Below, piece by piece: positions 8,521-17,574 of a stretch of 64,000 nucleotides of DNA. The notes beneath the pieces were generated by a model, which saw nothing but the letters and a program-made list of their open reading frames with translations, made no database searches and was not told the DNA's origin. Positions within the stretch are counted from its first letter, which is position 1. Each line of letters starts with the position of its first letter. Both the position numbers and the translations under genes were made by a program. The DNA comes from Dyadobacter jejuensis (GTDB lineage: Bacteria; Bacteroidota; Bacteroidia; Cytophagales; Spirosomataceae): positions 434,001-498,000 of the forward strand of contig NZ_QGDT01000001.1 of NCBI RefSeq assembly GCF_003149085.1, read 5' to 3'.

Positions 8521-9777
8521 ATGGGTAAAAAAGGTACTGTTCTGGTGATCGGCGGTGGGATTATGGGTCTTAGTTCGGCTTATTATCTATTAAAAGATGG
8601 TTGGCAGGTTACGGTTTTGGACAAGGGAGACTTTACAGATAATGCCTCTCAAGGCAATGCAGGCATGCTCGTGCCGAGCCATTTTGTTCCGATGGCCGCA
8701 CCCGGGATGGTCTCCAAGGGGATAAGGTGGATGTTCGACAGCAAGAGTCCTTTTTATGTGAAACCGGCCCTGAGTTGGTCACTGGCCAGCTGGGGGCTGC
8801 AATTTATGCGCAGTGCCACCGAAGCCCAGGTGCAAAGGGCATCAGTTCCCCTGCGCGACTACCATCTTTTTAGTCAACAGCTATATAATGACCTTCAGAA
8901 CGACCCCGAATTCGACTTCAAACTCCAGCATAAAGGGATTTTGATGCTTTTTAAATCGGTAAAGGCCGGAGAAGAAGAGTGGCAGGTAGCACAAAAAGCC
9001 TCGGAGCTTGGGCTCGACGTCGCCCTTTTAAATGGAAAGGAGGTGCAGGCATTAGAACCTCATGCCCGGCTAGAGGTGTTGGGGGCGGCACATTACCGTT
9101 GCGATGCCCATCTAGATCCCTCCCTGCTCTGTAGCCAGCTGCTGCAACACCTCCGTCATAAAGGCGTCGAACTGAGGAGCCAGTCTGCAGTGACGGGCTT
9201 TAGCATTACAGAGGGTGTCGTAAGAGAGGTGGCGACCAATACCAATACATACCAGGCCGATCTGGTGGTGATGACTGCCGGTGCATGGCTGCCAGACTTG
9301 GCGCGAAAAGCAGGATTGAAAATCCCGGTGATGCCAGGGAAGGGGTACTCCATTCTCGAACCCCTTGGTAGCAAGCCGATGCTTCATCCCTCGCTTTTGG
9401 TGGAGGCCAAAGTAGCGGTGACCCCATTCGCAGGCTTCGTCCGATTCGGTGGTACCATGGAGCTCGGCGCTATGGATCGACGTATCAACATGAAGCGTGT
9501 GGAAGGCATCCTGGGAGCAGTACCAAACTATTATCCAGATTTCCGTCCGGTAATACCTCCATTAGAAAAAATATGGTTTGGGTATCGCCCCTGTTCGCCC
9601 GATGGGCTGCCGTATCTGGGATATGCCCGAGGATTGAAAAATCTGATCGTGGCTGGGGGGCATGGTATGATGGGCGTTAGCTTGGGCCTCGGCACTGGCC
9701 AGTTGGTCGCCCAATTGGCGATGGGCCAACGTCCCTCGGTCGATTTGTCCTTATATGCTCCAGATCGCTTTCAGTAG
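8521..9777 (+). CDS. FAD-dependent D-hydroxyproline dehydrogenase (DadA-like)
   Basis: This 418-residue flavoprotein begins with an FAD-binding Rossmann motif (VLVIGGGIMGLSSAYYL, GxGxxG at residues 11-16) and ends with a DAO-type segment (GLPYLGYARGLKNLIVAGGHGMMGV, broken here only for naming). It belongs to the DadA/glycine-oxidase-like family. In this operon it would oxidise cis-4-hydroxy-D-proline to pyrroline-4-hydroxy-2-carboxylate, the deaminase substrate. It follows the epimerase by 40 bases. It is a single-subunit type, without the small ferredoxin and NADH-oxidase-like subunits of the heteromeric hydroxyproline dehydrogenases. Confidence 0.85.
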   Translation: MGKKGTVLVIGGGIMGLSSAYYLLKDGWQVTVLDKGDFTDNASQGNAGMLVPSHFVPMAAPGMVSKGIRWMFDSKSPFYVKPALSWSLASWGLQFMRSATEAQVQRASVPLRDYHLFSQQLYNDLQNDPEFDFKLQHKGILMLFKSVKAGEEEWQVAQKASELGLDVALLNGKEVQALEPHARLEVLGAAHYRCDAHLDPSLLCSQLLQHLRHKGVELRSQSAVTGFSITEGVVREVATNTNTYQADLVVMTAGAWLPDLARKAGLKIPVMPGKGYSILEPLGSKPMLHPSLLVEAKVAVTPFAGFVRFGGTMELGAMDRRINMKRVEGILGAVPNYYPDFRPVIPPLEKIWFGYRPCSPDGLPYLGYARGLKNLIVAGGHGMMGVSLGLGTGQLVAQLAMGQRPSVDLSLYAPDRFQ

Positions 9778-9883
9778 GTTTTTCTAGGGTATATTGCGTT
9801 CTTTAGGAGGCTATTTACTGGTTTTACAAATAAATTCAGTAGTTTTCGAAACTCCTGATTTATAATCCCTACTAGAACTATTT

Positions 9884-11293
9884 ATGCAAGAAACTGGCCG
9901 TTCCTTCAAACCCTCTTTAGGACTATTCGATGCCACCATGCTCGTAGCGGGCAGTATGATTGGCTCCGGTATTTTTATTGTCAGTGCCGACATTGCCCGA
10001 AACTCAGGTAGCGCTGGCTGGCTTATTCTGGTATGGGTCATTACCGGATTTATGACCCTCACCGCCGCCTTAAGTTATGGTGAACTTAGTGCCATGTACC
10101 CCAAGGCGGGGGGGCAATATGTATATCTTAAGGAGGCCTATAATCCCTTGGTTAGTTTTCTGTATGGCTGGAGCTTTTTTACGGTTATTCAAACGGCCAC
10201 TATTGCGGCCGTAGGGGTGGCCTTTGCCAAGTTTACGGCCTATATCTTCCCTATTTTTAGCGAAGATCTCATCGCCCTGGATCTCGGATTGCTGCAGATA
10301 TCCGCTGCCCAGCTGCTTTCTATCGTGGTGATCGCCCTGCTGACTTATATCAATACCCGTGGTGTGCAGGGTGGCAAGGTCATCCAGACGACCTTTACCC
10401 TTACCAAAATCCTAAGTCTGCTGGGGCTTATTCTGTTTGGATTACTGTATATGAAACCAGAAATATGGGATGCCAACTGGCATAGCCAGGCGAGCTGGGA
10501 CTTGCAGGGCCTCAGTCGGGATGGTACCATTACGTCTTATACGCTTATAGCCGCTCTTGGTGCCATTGCTGCTGCCATGGTAGGCTCCATCTTTAGTAGC
10601 GATGCCTGGAATAATGTCACATTTATAGCTGGAGAGATCAAAAATCCACAAAGAAATATAGGGCTGGCCTTGGGATTGGGCACGCTCATCGTCACGGTGA
10701 TTTATGTCTTAACTAATATTACTTACACGGGTCTGTTGAGCATGACCGAAATCGCCTCTGCCAGCAAAGATCGGGTGGCCATATCGGCGGCCCATGAGAT
10801 TTTTGGTACCGCCGGAACCGTCGTTATCGCTCTCATGATCATGGTTTCTACCTTTGGTTGTAATAATGGCCTCATCATGTCGGGAGCGCGGGTGTATTAT
10901 TCCATGGCCAAAGATGGATTGTTTTTTAAAAAGGTGGGGGATCTCAACCGCAACGCCGTTCCAGGCTTTGGCCTGTGGATTCAATGTCTTATTGCCTGTG
11001 CATGGTGCCTGAGTGGAAAATATGGTGATTTGCTAGACATGATTTCTTTCGTCGTCGTATTCTTTTATATGCTTACCATTGCAGGGATTTTTATTCTGAG
11101 AAAGCAAAAACCCGACGCACCACGCCCCTACAAGGCCTTTGGCTATCCTTTCTTGCCGTTGATCTATATGCTGATGGGAACGACTTTTTGCACCCTGCTT
11201 ATTATTTATAAGCCCGAATACACCTGGCCCGGACTAATTATCGTGCTGTTGGGTATTCCAGTATACTACCTTATTCGGAAGAAAGGGTTTTAG
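9884..11293 (+). CDS. APC-superfamily amino acid permease
   Basis: This 469-residue protein has about 12 hydrophobic segments and the APC family N-terminal signature (DATMLVAGSMIGSGIFIV, about residues 20-37). It is the last gene of the hydroxyproline operon, about 100 bases behind the dehydrogenase. The likely role is inner-membrane uptake of hydroxyproline or other amino acids; the substrate is inferred from context only. Confidence 0.88.
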   Translation: MQETGRSFKPSLGLFDATMLVAGSMIGSGIFIVSADIARNSGSAGWLILVWVITGFMTLTAALSYGELSAMYPKAGGQYVYLKEAYNPLVSFLYGWSFFTVIQTATIAAVGVAFAKFTAYIFPIFSEDLIALDLGLLQISAAQLLSIVVIALLTYINTRGVQGGKVIQTTFTLTKILSLLGLILFGLLYMKPEIWDANWHSQASWDLQGLSRDGTITSYTLIAALGAIAAAMVGSIFSSDAWNNVTFIAGEIKNPQRNIGLALGLGTLIVTVIYVLTNITYTGLLSMTEIASASKDRVAISAAHEIFGTAGTVVIALMIMVSTFGCNNGLIMSGARVYYSMAKDGLFFKKVGDLNRNAVPGFGLWIQCLIACAWCLSGKYGDLLDMISFVVVFFYMLTIAGIFILRKQKPDAPRPYKAFGYPFLPLIYMLMGTTFCTLLIIYKPEYTWPGLIIVLLGIPVYYLIRKKGF

Positions 11294-11317
11294 GGGTTAG
11301 GGATTAGGTGTTAAAGG

Positions 11318-11783
11318 CGTTCCGCCGCGCGGTTAAGGGTTAAGGGTTAAGGGTTAAAGGTTAAAGGTCAAAGGTGTGCTAGTAAGACCAGGTCCAGCGT
11401 TTGCCTACCGCCTAAGGCCTACTGCCTAAGGCCTACCGCCTACTGCCTAAATACGTTCCGCCGCCCGGTTAAGGGTTAAAGGTTAAGGGTTAAAGGTCAA
11501 AGGTGTGCTAGTAAGACCAGGTCCAGCGCTCGCCTAACGCCTAAGGCCTACTGCCTATCGCCTAAAATTGGCCGCCGTCCGGTCAAAGGTGCGCTAGCAA
11601 GACCAGATCCAGCGCTCGCCTACCGCCTAAGGCTTACTGCCTAAGGCCTACCGCCTACTGCCTAAATACGTTCCGCTGCGCGGTTAAAGGCGGCCGCCGC
11701 GCGGTTAAAGGTCAAAGGTGTGCTAGTAAGACCAGGTCCAGCGCTCGCCTACCGCCTAAGGCCTACCGCCTACTGCCTAAAGC
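11318..11783. repeat. Four tandem copies of a composite heptamer-repeat unit
   Basis: Units run about 11318-11453, 11454-11567, 11568-11668 and 11669-11783. Each has a GC-rich start (CGTTCCGCCGCSCGG or a variant), a GGTTAAR heptamer array (six repeats in unit 1, fewer in units 3 and 4), a conserved core (GGTGTGCTAGTAAGACCAGG, then TCCAGCG), and an array of GCCTAnn heptamers. The repeat period of 7 is clear by eye in both arrays. There is no ORF and no long inverted repeat. A degenerate relative occurs at 45041-45240, so this is a dispersed family. Confidence 0.85.
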
Positions 11784-11927
11784 CTTTTATGAGTCTAAAA
11801 CAAAAAGATTGTCTATTATTAGCCCTGTCTTTACTATGGTACGTACTGTAGATAAAACCTAGCTGATAATACAGTGGCATCCGGGGTGTCTGGGGGGCTG
11901 TATGGCTATTACCTTAACCTACTTTTA

Positions 11928-13121
11928 ATGATGTTGACAAGAATTTTTAGAGGTGCTTTATTTTTACTGTTAAGCCTGGGATTTGCTCCTTCTAGGGGGC
12001 AAGTGGCCGATTTTTCTAGGGTTCCTGGGGTGGTGATCACCCATAGTCCAGCTTCTTCGGGAAAATATATTGGTTCGCCGAGCTTGGCCATCTTACCCAA
12101 TGGGGATTATGTGGCTTCTCACGATTTCTTTGGGCCCAAATCTACCGAGCATGTAAGTGCTGTTTCCTGTATCTTCCGTTCGTCGAATAAGGGTAAGACC
12201 TGGCAACAGGTAGCCGAAATTGACGGGCAGTTTTGGTCTAAGTTATTTGTGCATCAAGGGGCTCTTTTTCTAATGGGTACTAACCGCCACCATGGCAATA
12301 CCATCATCCGGAAGTCTACCGACCAAGGTAGTAGCTGGACTAGCCCCACAGATGCCCAGCATGGATTGTTGAAAGAGGGCGAGTACCACTGTGCTCCCAT
12401 GCAGCTGATCGTCCATGACGGTAAGTTGTGGAGGGCTATGGAGGATGCCGCCGGGCCTCCTCGTAACTGGGGGAAGCGCTACAGCCCCTTTATGATGTCG
12501 ATACCATTGGACAAGGATCCCATGATCGCTTCCAACTGGAGTTCTTCAAGTTTTATCCGCTTCGACTCTACTTACCTCAACGGGAACTTTGGTGGTATGC
12601 TAGAAGGCAATGCCGTAGTAGAGCCAAATGGGACCATTTGGGATATTTTGAGGGTGGACGATCGCTCTACGCAGGATGAAAAAGCCGCTTTTGTACGCAT
12701 TAGCTCCGACGGGAAAGTAGCCAGTTTCGATGCCGCCACGGGGTTCAGGCCTTTGCCAGGGGGGAGTAAGAAATTTATGATTCGTTACGATGAAAAATCG
12801 AAAGGGTATTGGATGATCACCAACAATATAACGGAGGAGTCTCGTGCCGCAGAGCCCAGCCGTAATCCGGCGTCTATTCGCAATACCCTTTCCCTTTATT
12901 TTTCCAAAGACCTAGCCACCTGGACTCATAAGAAGACCTTGCTTCAACATCCCGAAATTAAGCATCATGGGTTTCAGTATGTCGATTGGCTTTTTGATGG
13001 GAAGGACATCCTCTTTTTATCGAGGACGGCCTTCGACGATGGCTTAGGTGGCGCGCATAACAACCATGATGCCAATTTTATGACCTTTCACCGCATCAAA
13101 AAATTTCGAAAACTACTTTAA
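11928..13121 (+). CDS. Secreted BNR-repeat / sialidase-fold protein
   Basis: About 397 residues from the ATG at 11928. An ATG further upstream at 11874 is in frame, but the signal peptide (MLTRIFRGALFLLLSLGF) begins at 11931, so the later start is preferred. Two Asp-box motifs are visible, RSSNKGKTWQQ and KSTDQGSSWTSP, typical of sialidase/BNR beta-propellers. The remaining sequence resembles uncharacterised exo-alpha-sialidase-like proteins of Bacteroidota. The substrate is unknown, and a catalytic sialidase Arg triad was not verified. It stands alone, downstream of the repeat block and convergent with the next gene. Confidence 0.75.
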   Translation: MMLTRIFRGALFLLLSLGFAPSRGQVADFSRVPGVVITHSPASSGKYIGSPSLAILPNGDYVASHDFFGPKSTEHVSAVSCIFRSSNKGKTWQQVAEIDGQFWSKLFVHQGALFLMGTNRHHGNTIIRKSTDQGSSWTSPTDAQHGLLKEGEYHCAPMQLIVHDGKLWRAMEDAAGPPRNWGKRYSPFMMSIPLDKDPMIASNWSSSSFIRFDSTYLNGNFGGMLEGNAVVEPNGTIWDILRVDDRSTQDEKAAFVRISSDGKVASFDAATGFRPLPGGSKKFMIRYDEKSKGYWMITNNITEESRAAEPSRNPASIRNTLSLYFSKDLATWTHKKTLLQHPEIKHHGFQYVDWLFDGKDILFLSRTAFDDGLGGAHNNHDANFMTFHRIKKFRKLL

Positions 13122-13135
13122 TTAAGCGATTAGTA

Positions 13136-14086
13136 TTACAGCTTATTGGTCGGGGCTCCTTCGCTATAGGCCTTCAGGTTGCCAGCCACCATGGATAGCA
13201 GCCGTTGGCGGGCTTCGAAGGAGGCCCAGGCGTTGTGCGGGGTAATGATACAGTTGGGTGCAGTCAATAATGGGTTATCCGATTTTGGGGGCTCTTCAGA
13301 AAGGACGTCCAGGCCTGCCGCCGCAATCACCCCTTCCCGGAGTGCATCGGCCAGGGCTTTTTCATGAATCAAGGGGCCTCGTCCCGTATTGAGTAGGATG
13401 GCGTTGGACTTCATCGAGGCCAGTCGTTGCTCGTTAATAATCTCGTGTGTTTCTTCGGTAAGTGGGCAGTGAAGGCTAATGACGTCGCTGGTCTCGAAAA
13501 GCCTTTCCAAAGTTACCATTTCGATAAACTTTTTATCGGTCTTTTTTGGGTTTTTTCGGTAGGCTACTACCTTCATGCCCAGTGCATGGGCCAAGTCGGC
13601 CACTCGTGTACCAATATCGCCTAGGCCAATTAGTCCCATGGTTTTGCCATCCAGTTCTGAGAGGGGTGTTTTGGTGTAGCAAAAATCTTCGCAAGACTCC
13701 CAATCGCCCCTTTTTACGCTTTGGCTATGGAGCTCTACATGATTGGCAATGGCCAATAGTAGTCCGATGGTGTGTTGGGCCACAGAGGCAGGCCCGTAAG
13801 CCTTTACGTTGGTCACGGTGATCCCTCTTTCTTTGGCCGCTTCTAAGTCGATATTGTTATACCCTGTGGCCATAACCCCTATATATTCCAGCAAAGGAAG
13901 CTGATCAATGATTTCCTTGTTGATCACGATTTTATTGACTAGGATAGCTTTAGCACTCCTAGATCTTTCGATAATCTGGAATTTGGTACTCCTGTCATAA
14001 ACTGTTAAAGAGCCTAGGCTCTCAATGGGTGCCCAGTCCAAATCTCCTGGGTTAAGGGGGTATCCATCAAGTACGACGATGTTCAT
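13136..14086 (-). CDS. D-2-hydroxyacid dehydrogenase (glycerate/hydroxypyruvate reductase type)
   Basis: 316 residues from the ATG at 14086 (MNIVVLDGYP). The frame is open for another 160 codons upstream, but that part is antisense to the carbonic anhydrase gene and unrelated to the family. The NAD-binding motif GLIGLGDIGTRVADLA lies at about residues 151-166. The catalytic residues of the family are present: R236 (NTGRGP), E265 (LSEEPP) and H284 (TPHNAWAS). The likely reaction is NAD(P)H-dependent reduction of hydroxypyruvate or glyoxylate; other 2-oxoacids are possible. It is convergent with the BNR protein and divergent from carbonic anhydrase. Confidence 0.88.
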   Translation of the reverse strand: MNIVVLDGYPLNPGDLDWAPIESLGSLTVYDRSTKFQIIERSRSAKAILVNKIVINKEIIDQLPLLEYIGVMATGYNNIDLEAAKERGITVTNVKAYGPASVAQHTIGLLLAIANHVELHSQSVKRGDWESCEDFCYTKTPLSELDGKTMGLIGLGDIGTRVADLAHALGMKVVAYRKNPKKTDKKFIEMVTLERLFETSDVISLHCPLTEETHEIINEQRLASMKSNAILLNTGRGPLIHEKALADALREGVIAAAGLDVLSEEPPKSDNPLLTAPNCIITPHNAWASFEARQRLLSMVAGNLKAYSEGAPTNKL

Positions 14087-14353
14087 GGTATTTTGAATTT
14101 TAATAGATGATGGACCGCTTGGGAACGGTGCCATCGGAGGATTTATATTAACACATAGGGATTTAGCTCCGGAACTTGGAGTTACTTCTCTACTTAAATG
14201 CAAAGCTATATCATTTTTAAAACTGTACCAGTCATTTCTACTTTTTGAAAGAAATCTAATTAAGAAGGTATACTTAGGTACCTGAAAATGTGATTTTGAA
14301 TCGTCTATTCTTATCTTCGTTTCAAAAAAAGGACTTACTGATCTGTTAATACT

Positions 14354-15001
14354 ATGAAAACATTGACCAAAGAAGCCCAAGAAGCCTTGACCCCGAGTAC
14401 CGCCCTCGACCTCCTTGTGGCGGGAAATAAACGCTTTGTGGATAATCTTAAGATTAATCGCAACTTGCTTCAACAAGCCAATGAAACGTCGGATGGGCAG
14501 CATCCCTTTGCCGTGATATTGAGCTGTATCGATAGTAGAACCTCCGCTGAGCTCATCTTTGACCAAGGGCTTGGGGATATTTTTAGTGTTCGGATTGCTG
14601 GCAATATTGTCAATGACGATATTTTGGGCAGCTTAGAATTTGGCTGTAAACTAGCAGGTGCCAAGATTATCGTGGTGCTTGGCCATACCAACTGTGGAGC
14701 TATTAAGGGTGCCTGTGACGATGTCGAATTGGGTAATCTTACAGGCCTGCTGTCTAAGATAAAGCCAGCAGTAGAGTCTGAAGTGAGTGAACAGACCGAA
14801 CGTAACTCCAAAAACTCAGAATTTGTAGAAAAAGTGTCGACGATCAATGTGAAGCAAACCGTAGAGGCCATTATGGATCGTAGCCCTATCCTGAAGGAGA
14901 TGATTCAATCTGGTGCACTAGGTATTGTAGGAGGGATGCACGAAATAGCCAGCGGGAAAGTAACCTTTTTTAATGAAGAACATGACAGTCATGGATTATG
15001 A
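14354..15001 (+). CDS. Beta-class carbonic anhydrase
   Basis: This 215-residue protein has the zinc ligands C58, H111 and C114 (SCIDSRTSAE and GHTNCGAIKGAC) and the D60/R62 dyad of beta carbonic anhydrases. It interconverts CO2 and bicarbonate in the cytoplasm. There is no signal peptide. It is a single-gene unit followed by two hairpins at 15025-15147. The 267 bases upstream are shared with the divergent hydroxyacid dehydrogenase. Confidence 0.93.
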   Translation: MKTLTKEAQEALTPSTALDLLVAGNKRFVDNLKINRNLLQQANETSDGQHPFAVILSCIDSRTSAELIFDQGLGDIFSVRIAGNIVNDDILGSLEFGCKLAGAKIIVVLGHTNCGAIKGACDDVELGNLTGLLSKIKPAVESEVSEQTERNSKNSEFVEKVSTINVKQTVEAIMDRSPILKEMIQSGALGIVGGMHEIASGKVTFFNEEHDSHGL

Positions 15002-15024
15002 CCTAAGTCAATGGCTATAAAAAA

Positions 15025-15049
15025 AGCGGTTGTCCAAAAGACGACCGCT
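15025..15049. terminator. Hairpin downstream of the carbonic anhydrase gene
   Basis: Arms 15025-15034 and 15040-15049 form a 10-bp stem (fully paired with a G-U wobble in plus-strand RNA) and a five-base loop. The A-run just before it would give a U-tail on the minus strand. It is probably a backup terminator in the convergent gap between carbonic anhydrase and the M1 peptidase. Confidence 0.6.
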
Positions 15050-15103
15050 CCCTATTTGAAATTTAGATAATAGGACTCGATATTGTTCAATTAGAACGGT
15101 ATA

Positions 15104-15147
15104 AAAAAGAGACCGACCCATTATAGAAATGAGTCGGTCTCTTTTTT
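15104..15147. terminator. Bidirectional terminator between carbonic anhydrase and M1 peptidase
   Basis: AGACCGACCCA (15110-15120) pairs with TGAGTCGGTCT (15130-15140). The stem has an A-run on the left and a T-run on the right, so RNA from either strand ends in a U-tail. It sits between convergent genes ending at 15001 and 15171. Confidence 0.88.
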
Positions 15148-15170
15148 ATTCTGAAGTACAGTTTACAGGG

Positions 15171-17546
15171 TCAATTGCTATTGGCGTCCCCGGCCTTTCC
15201 GGCTCCCTCCATTTGCATGGGGTTCATGGGGCGTTTGTACTGCTGTTGCTTAAACAACTCGAAGCGGGTAGGTTTGGCAATTCTAGGGAACGAATTGTTT
15301 TCGGTATCGATATCCGCAATCTGGGCATAAGGGTCCAATGTCCACTGAACTACCCGTTTTTTGGTTGTGATTACCTTCGAAATCGTTTGGTTGTTGAATC
15401 TCCAAATTTCTGCAGGATAAGTAGCTACGGAATCGGTACCGTCTTCAAAGACCATCTTCACGATAACAGGCATCACCAATCCTCCTTTATTTTTGACAGA
15501 AAGGGTATAGAAATTAGTGTTTTCTGTCATCAATTCACGTTCTGTATCCGACAGGCTAGCCATATATTGTTCGTATTTCTGGCGATCGGCACTGGTTACT
15601 TTAAAGGGATCGTAGCTATTATAAAAATCAGCCATGGTCGAATCTTTCGCCACTACCGTTTCGTTCATGGTCTCTTTATCTCTTAGTTTCGAAATGGTGT
15701 TTTTGCGTTCAGCATCGGCTTTGCGGGCTAGTTCCTTTTCGATTTCAGGATTTTGAGTGTCGAGGCTGAACCAATCCACACTCACCAAGTCTTGGTCTAC
15801 AGGCTCTGTTCCGTAGAACCAGCCTTTCCAAAACCAGTCGAGGTCCATTCCAGAGGCATCTTCCATGGTGCGGAAGAAGTCGGCTGGTGTAGGGCTTTTG
15901 AACATCCAACGGTTCGAATACTCCTTAAAGGCGTGGTCGAATAGCTCCCGACCCATTATGGTCTCTCTGAGTATATTCAGGGCGGCGGCAGGTTTGGCAT
16001 AAGCATTAGGTCCTAGGCCTATCACGTTTTCGGCAGAGCTCATAATTGGAGAGAGCATAGAAGGATCGGAGGACATATAGTCGGTGATCTGATTAGGCTC
16101 TCCACGGCGGGTAGGATAATTGAAATCCCACTCTTTTTCTGCCAAATATTGCAGGAATGTGTTTAGCCCTTCGTCCATCCAGGCCCACTGGCGCTCGTCG
16201 CTATTGACGATCATGGGGAAGTAGTTGTGGCCTACCTCGTGGATAATAACGCCGATCATCCCATACTTAGTCGCTTCGCTATAGGTTCCATCGGGTTCTG
16301 GCCGGCCGCCATTAAAGCTGATCATAGGGAATTCCATACCACCACCTGCTACGGAGTGGCAAGAGATAGCCACGGGGTAGGGGTATTCGAAGGTACGGTT
16401 GCTGTACGAAACTAGGGTGTGCTCAACGGCACGGGTCGAATATTGTTCCCATAGCGGGTTGCCCTCCTTAGGGTAGTAGGACATACACCAGATCTTTCTG
16501 CCGTTTTTGTAAACGTCACTTTGCTTAGCATCCCAAATAAACTTACGACTGCTGGCAAAAGCGAAGTCCCGTACATTAGTGGCTTTAAAAATCCATGTTT
16601 TCTTGCCTGGGTTTTTATTCTCTCTTTTTTCTGCCTTTTCTACCTCTTCCTGGTTAACGATAATCACCGGAGTCGCACTAGTTTCTGCCTTTTTTAGCCG
16701 TTGTTTTTGCGTGCTGGTAAGTACTTGGTTGTAGTTTTGACACTCTCCGCTAGCCGCCAATATATGGTCGCCGGGGACGGTGATCGCTACCTTGTAATCG
16801 CCGAAGTTCAAGGCAAATTCGCCTTGTCCCAAGAACTGCTTATGGTTCCAGCCGTTTACGTCGTCGTAGGGAGCCATGCGTGGAAACCAGTGTGCTATAA
16901 AAAAGGCGTCATTACCATCTTTTGGGAAGTGCTCGAAGCCACTTCTACCGTAGTACTCGGTAATGTTATAGGCCCAGTCTACTGAAAACACCAAGTTAGT
17001 GCCTGGTTTCATAGCCGCTGGTAAGTCTATCCGCATCATGGTATTGTTGATGGTGTAAGGAAGGGCCTTACCCGCCTTGTCTTTAACGGCTTTTATTTCG
17101 TAGCCATAGGTGATGTTCGGGTCCAGCTTAGAGCCACGGCCATTGTTTAAGGAGGCCAGTTGGCTGGTACTCATGCCATTGGGATTAACCGATCCCGTGC
17201 GCGACATTCCTGCTACGCCGTCTTGCTTAAAGAGGTTTTGTTCAAGCTGTAGCCAGATGTATCGTAGGTCATCTGGGGAGTGGTTGGTGTAGGTGATGGT
17301 CTCGGTACCGATAATCCTGCGGTTTTCTTCGTCGAGTTCGGCCTTAATGTCATAGTCGGCGCGTTGTTGCCAGTATTCCTTGCCCGGTGCGCCAGAGGCC
17401 GTGCGGTAGGTGTTAGGCGTGGGCAGGGTAGTGCCGAGTTGTTCAAACTGGTCGTTGGCTTGGTAGTTTGGATTGGACGACATCCTCTGGGCAGAGGCAC
17501 TGGTCGCTATTCCAATAGCCAAAACAAAAATAAAGCATTTTTTCAT
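15171..17546 (-). CDS. Secreted M1 family zinc aminopeptidase
   Basis: 791 residues with a signal peptide (MKKCFIFVLAIGIATSASAQ). The M1 zinc site is complete: HEVGH at 436-440 and the third ligand E459 (WMDEGLNTF), matching HExxH-X18-E. The usual GAMEN exopeptidase motif appears as GGMEF, a common variant in Bacteroidota M1 enzymes. The protein would act in the periplasm or outside the cell on peptides. It lies 28 bases downstream of the HupE-like gene on the same strand, so the two are probably cotranscribed. Confidence 0.9.
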   Translation of the reverse strand: MKKCFIFVLAIGIATSASAQRMSSNPNYQANDQFEQLGTTLPTPNTYRTASGAPGKEYWQQRADYDIKAELDEENRRIIGTETITYTNHSPDDLRYIWLQLEQNLFKQDGVAGMSRTGSVNPNGMSTSQLASLNNGRGSKLDPNITYGYEIKAVKDKAGKALPYTINNTMMRIDLPAAMKPGTNLVFSVDWAYNITEYYGRSGFEHFPKDGNDAFFIAHWFPRMAPYDDVNGWNHKQFLGQGEFALNFGDYKVAITVPGDHILAASGECQNYNQVLTSTQKQRLKKAETSATPVIIVNQEEVEKAEKRENKNPGKKTWIFKATNVRDFAFASSRKFIWDAKQSDVYKNGRKIWCMSYYPKEGNPLWEQYSTRAVEHTLVSYSNRTFEYPYPVAISCHSVAGGGMEFPMISFNGGRPEPDGTYSEATKYGMIGVIIHEVGHNYFPMIVNSDERQWAWMDEGLNTFLQYLAEKEWDFNYPTRRGEPNQITDYMSSDPSMLSPIMSSAENVIGLGPNAYAKPAAALNILRETIMGRELFDHAFKEYSNRWMFKSPTPADFFRTMEDASGMDLDWFWKGWFYGTEPVDQDLVSVDWFSLDTQNPEIEKELARKADAERKNTISKLRDKETMNETVVAKDSTMADFYNSYDPFKVTSADRQKYEQYMASLSDTERELMTENTNFYTLSVKNKGGLVMPVIVKMVFEDGTDSVATYPAEIWRFNNQTISKVITTKKRVVQWTLDPYAQIADIDTENNSFPRIAKPTRFELFKQQQYKRPMNPMQMEGAGKAGDANSN

Positions 17547-17574
17547 TTTAAAATTGGTTGATGGATGATGGGGG

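Noticed and set aside
11318-11783. CRISPR array
   Set aside because: The repeated units are about 100-136 bases and themselves made of heptamers; there are no unique spacers of even length and no cas genes.
11784-11927. Promoter for the BNR/sialidase-fold gene
   Set aside because: No TAnnTTTG box or -33 element could be found, so no promoter is listed.
14087-14566. 160-codon N-terminal extension of the hydroxyacid dehydrogenase frame on the minus strand
   Set aside because: It is antisense to the start of the carbonic anhydrase gene and to the promoter region, has no similarity to the dehydrogenase family, and the family-typical start (MNIVVLDGYP) is at 14086.
15129-15686. 185-codon plus-strand ORF over the end of the M1 peptidase
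   Set aside because: It is fully antisense to the well-supported M1 peptidase and starts within the terminator; no recognisable protein features.
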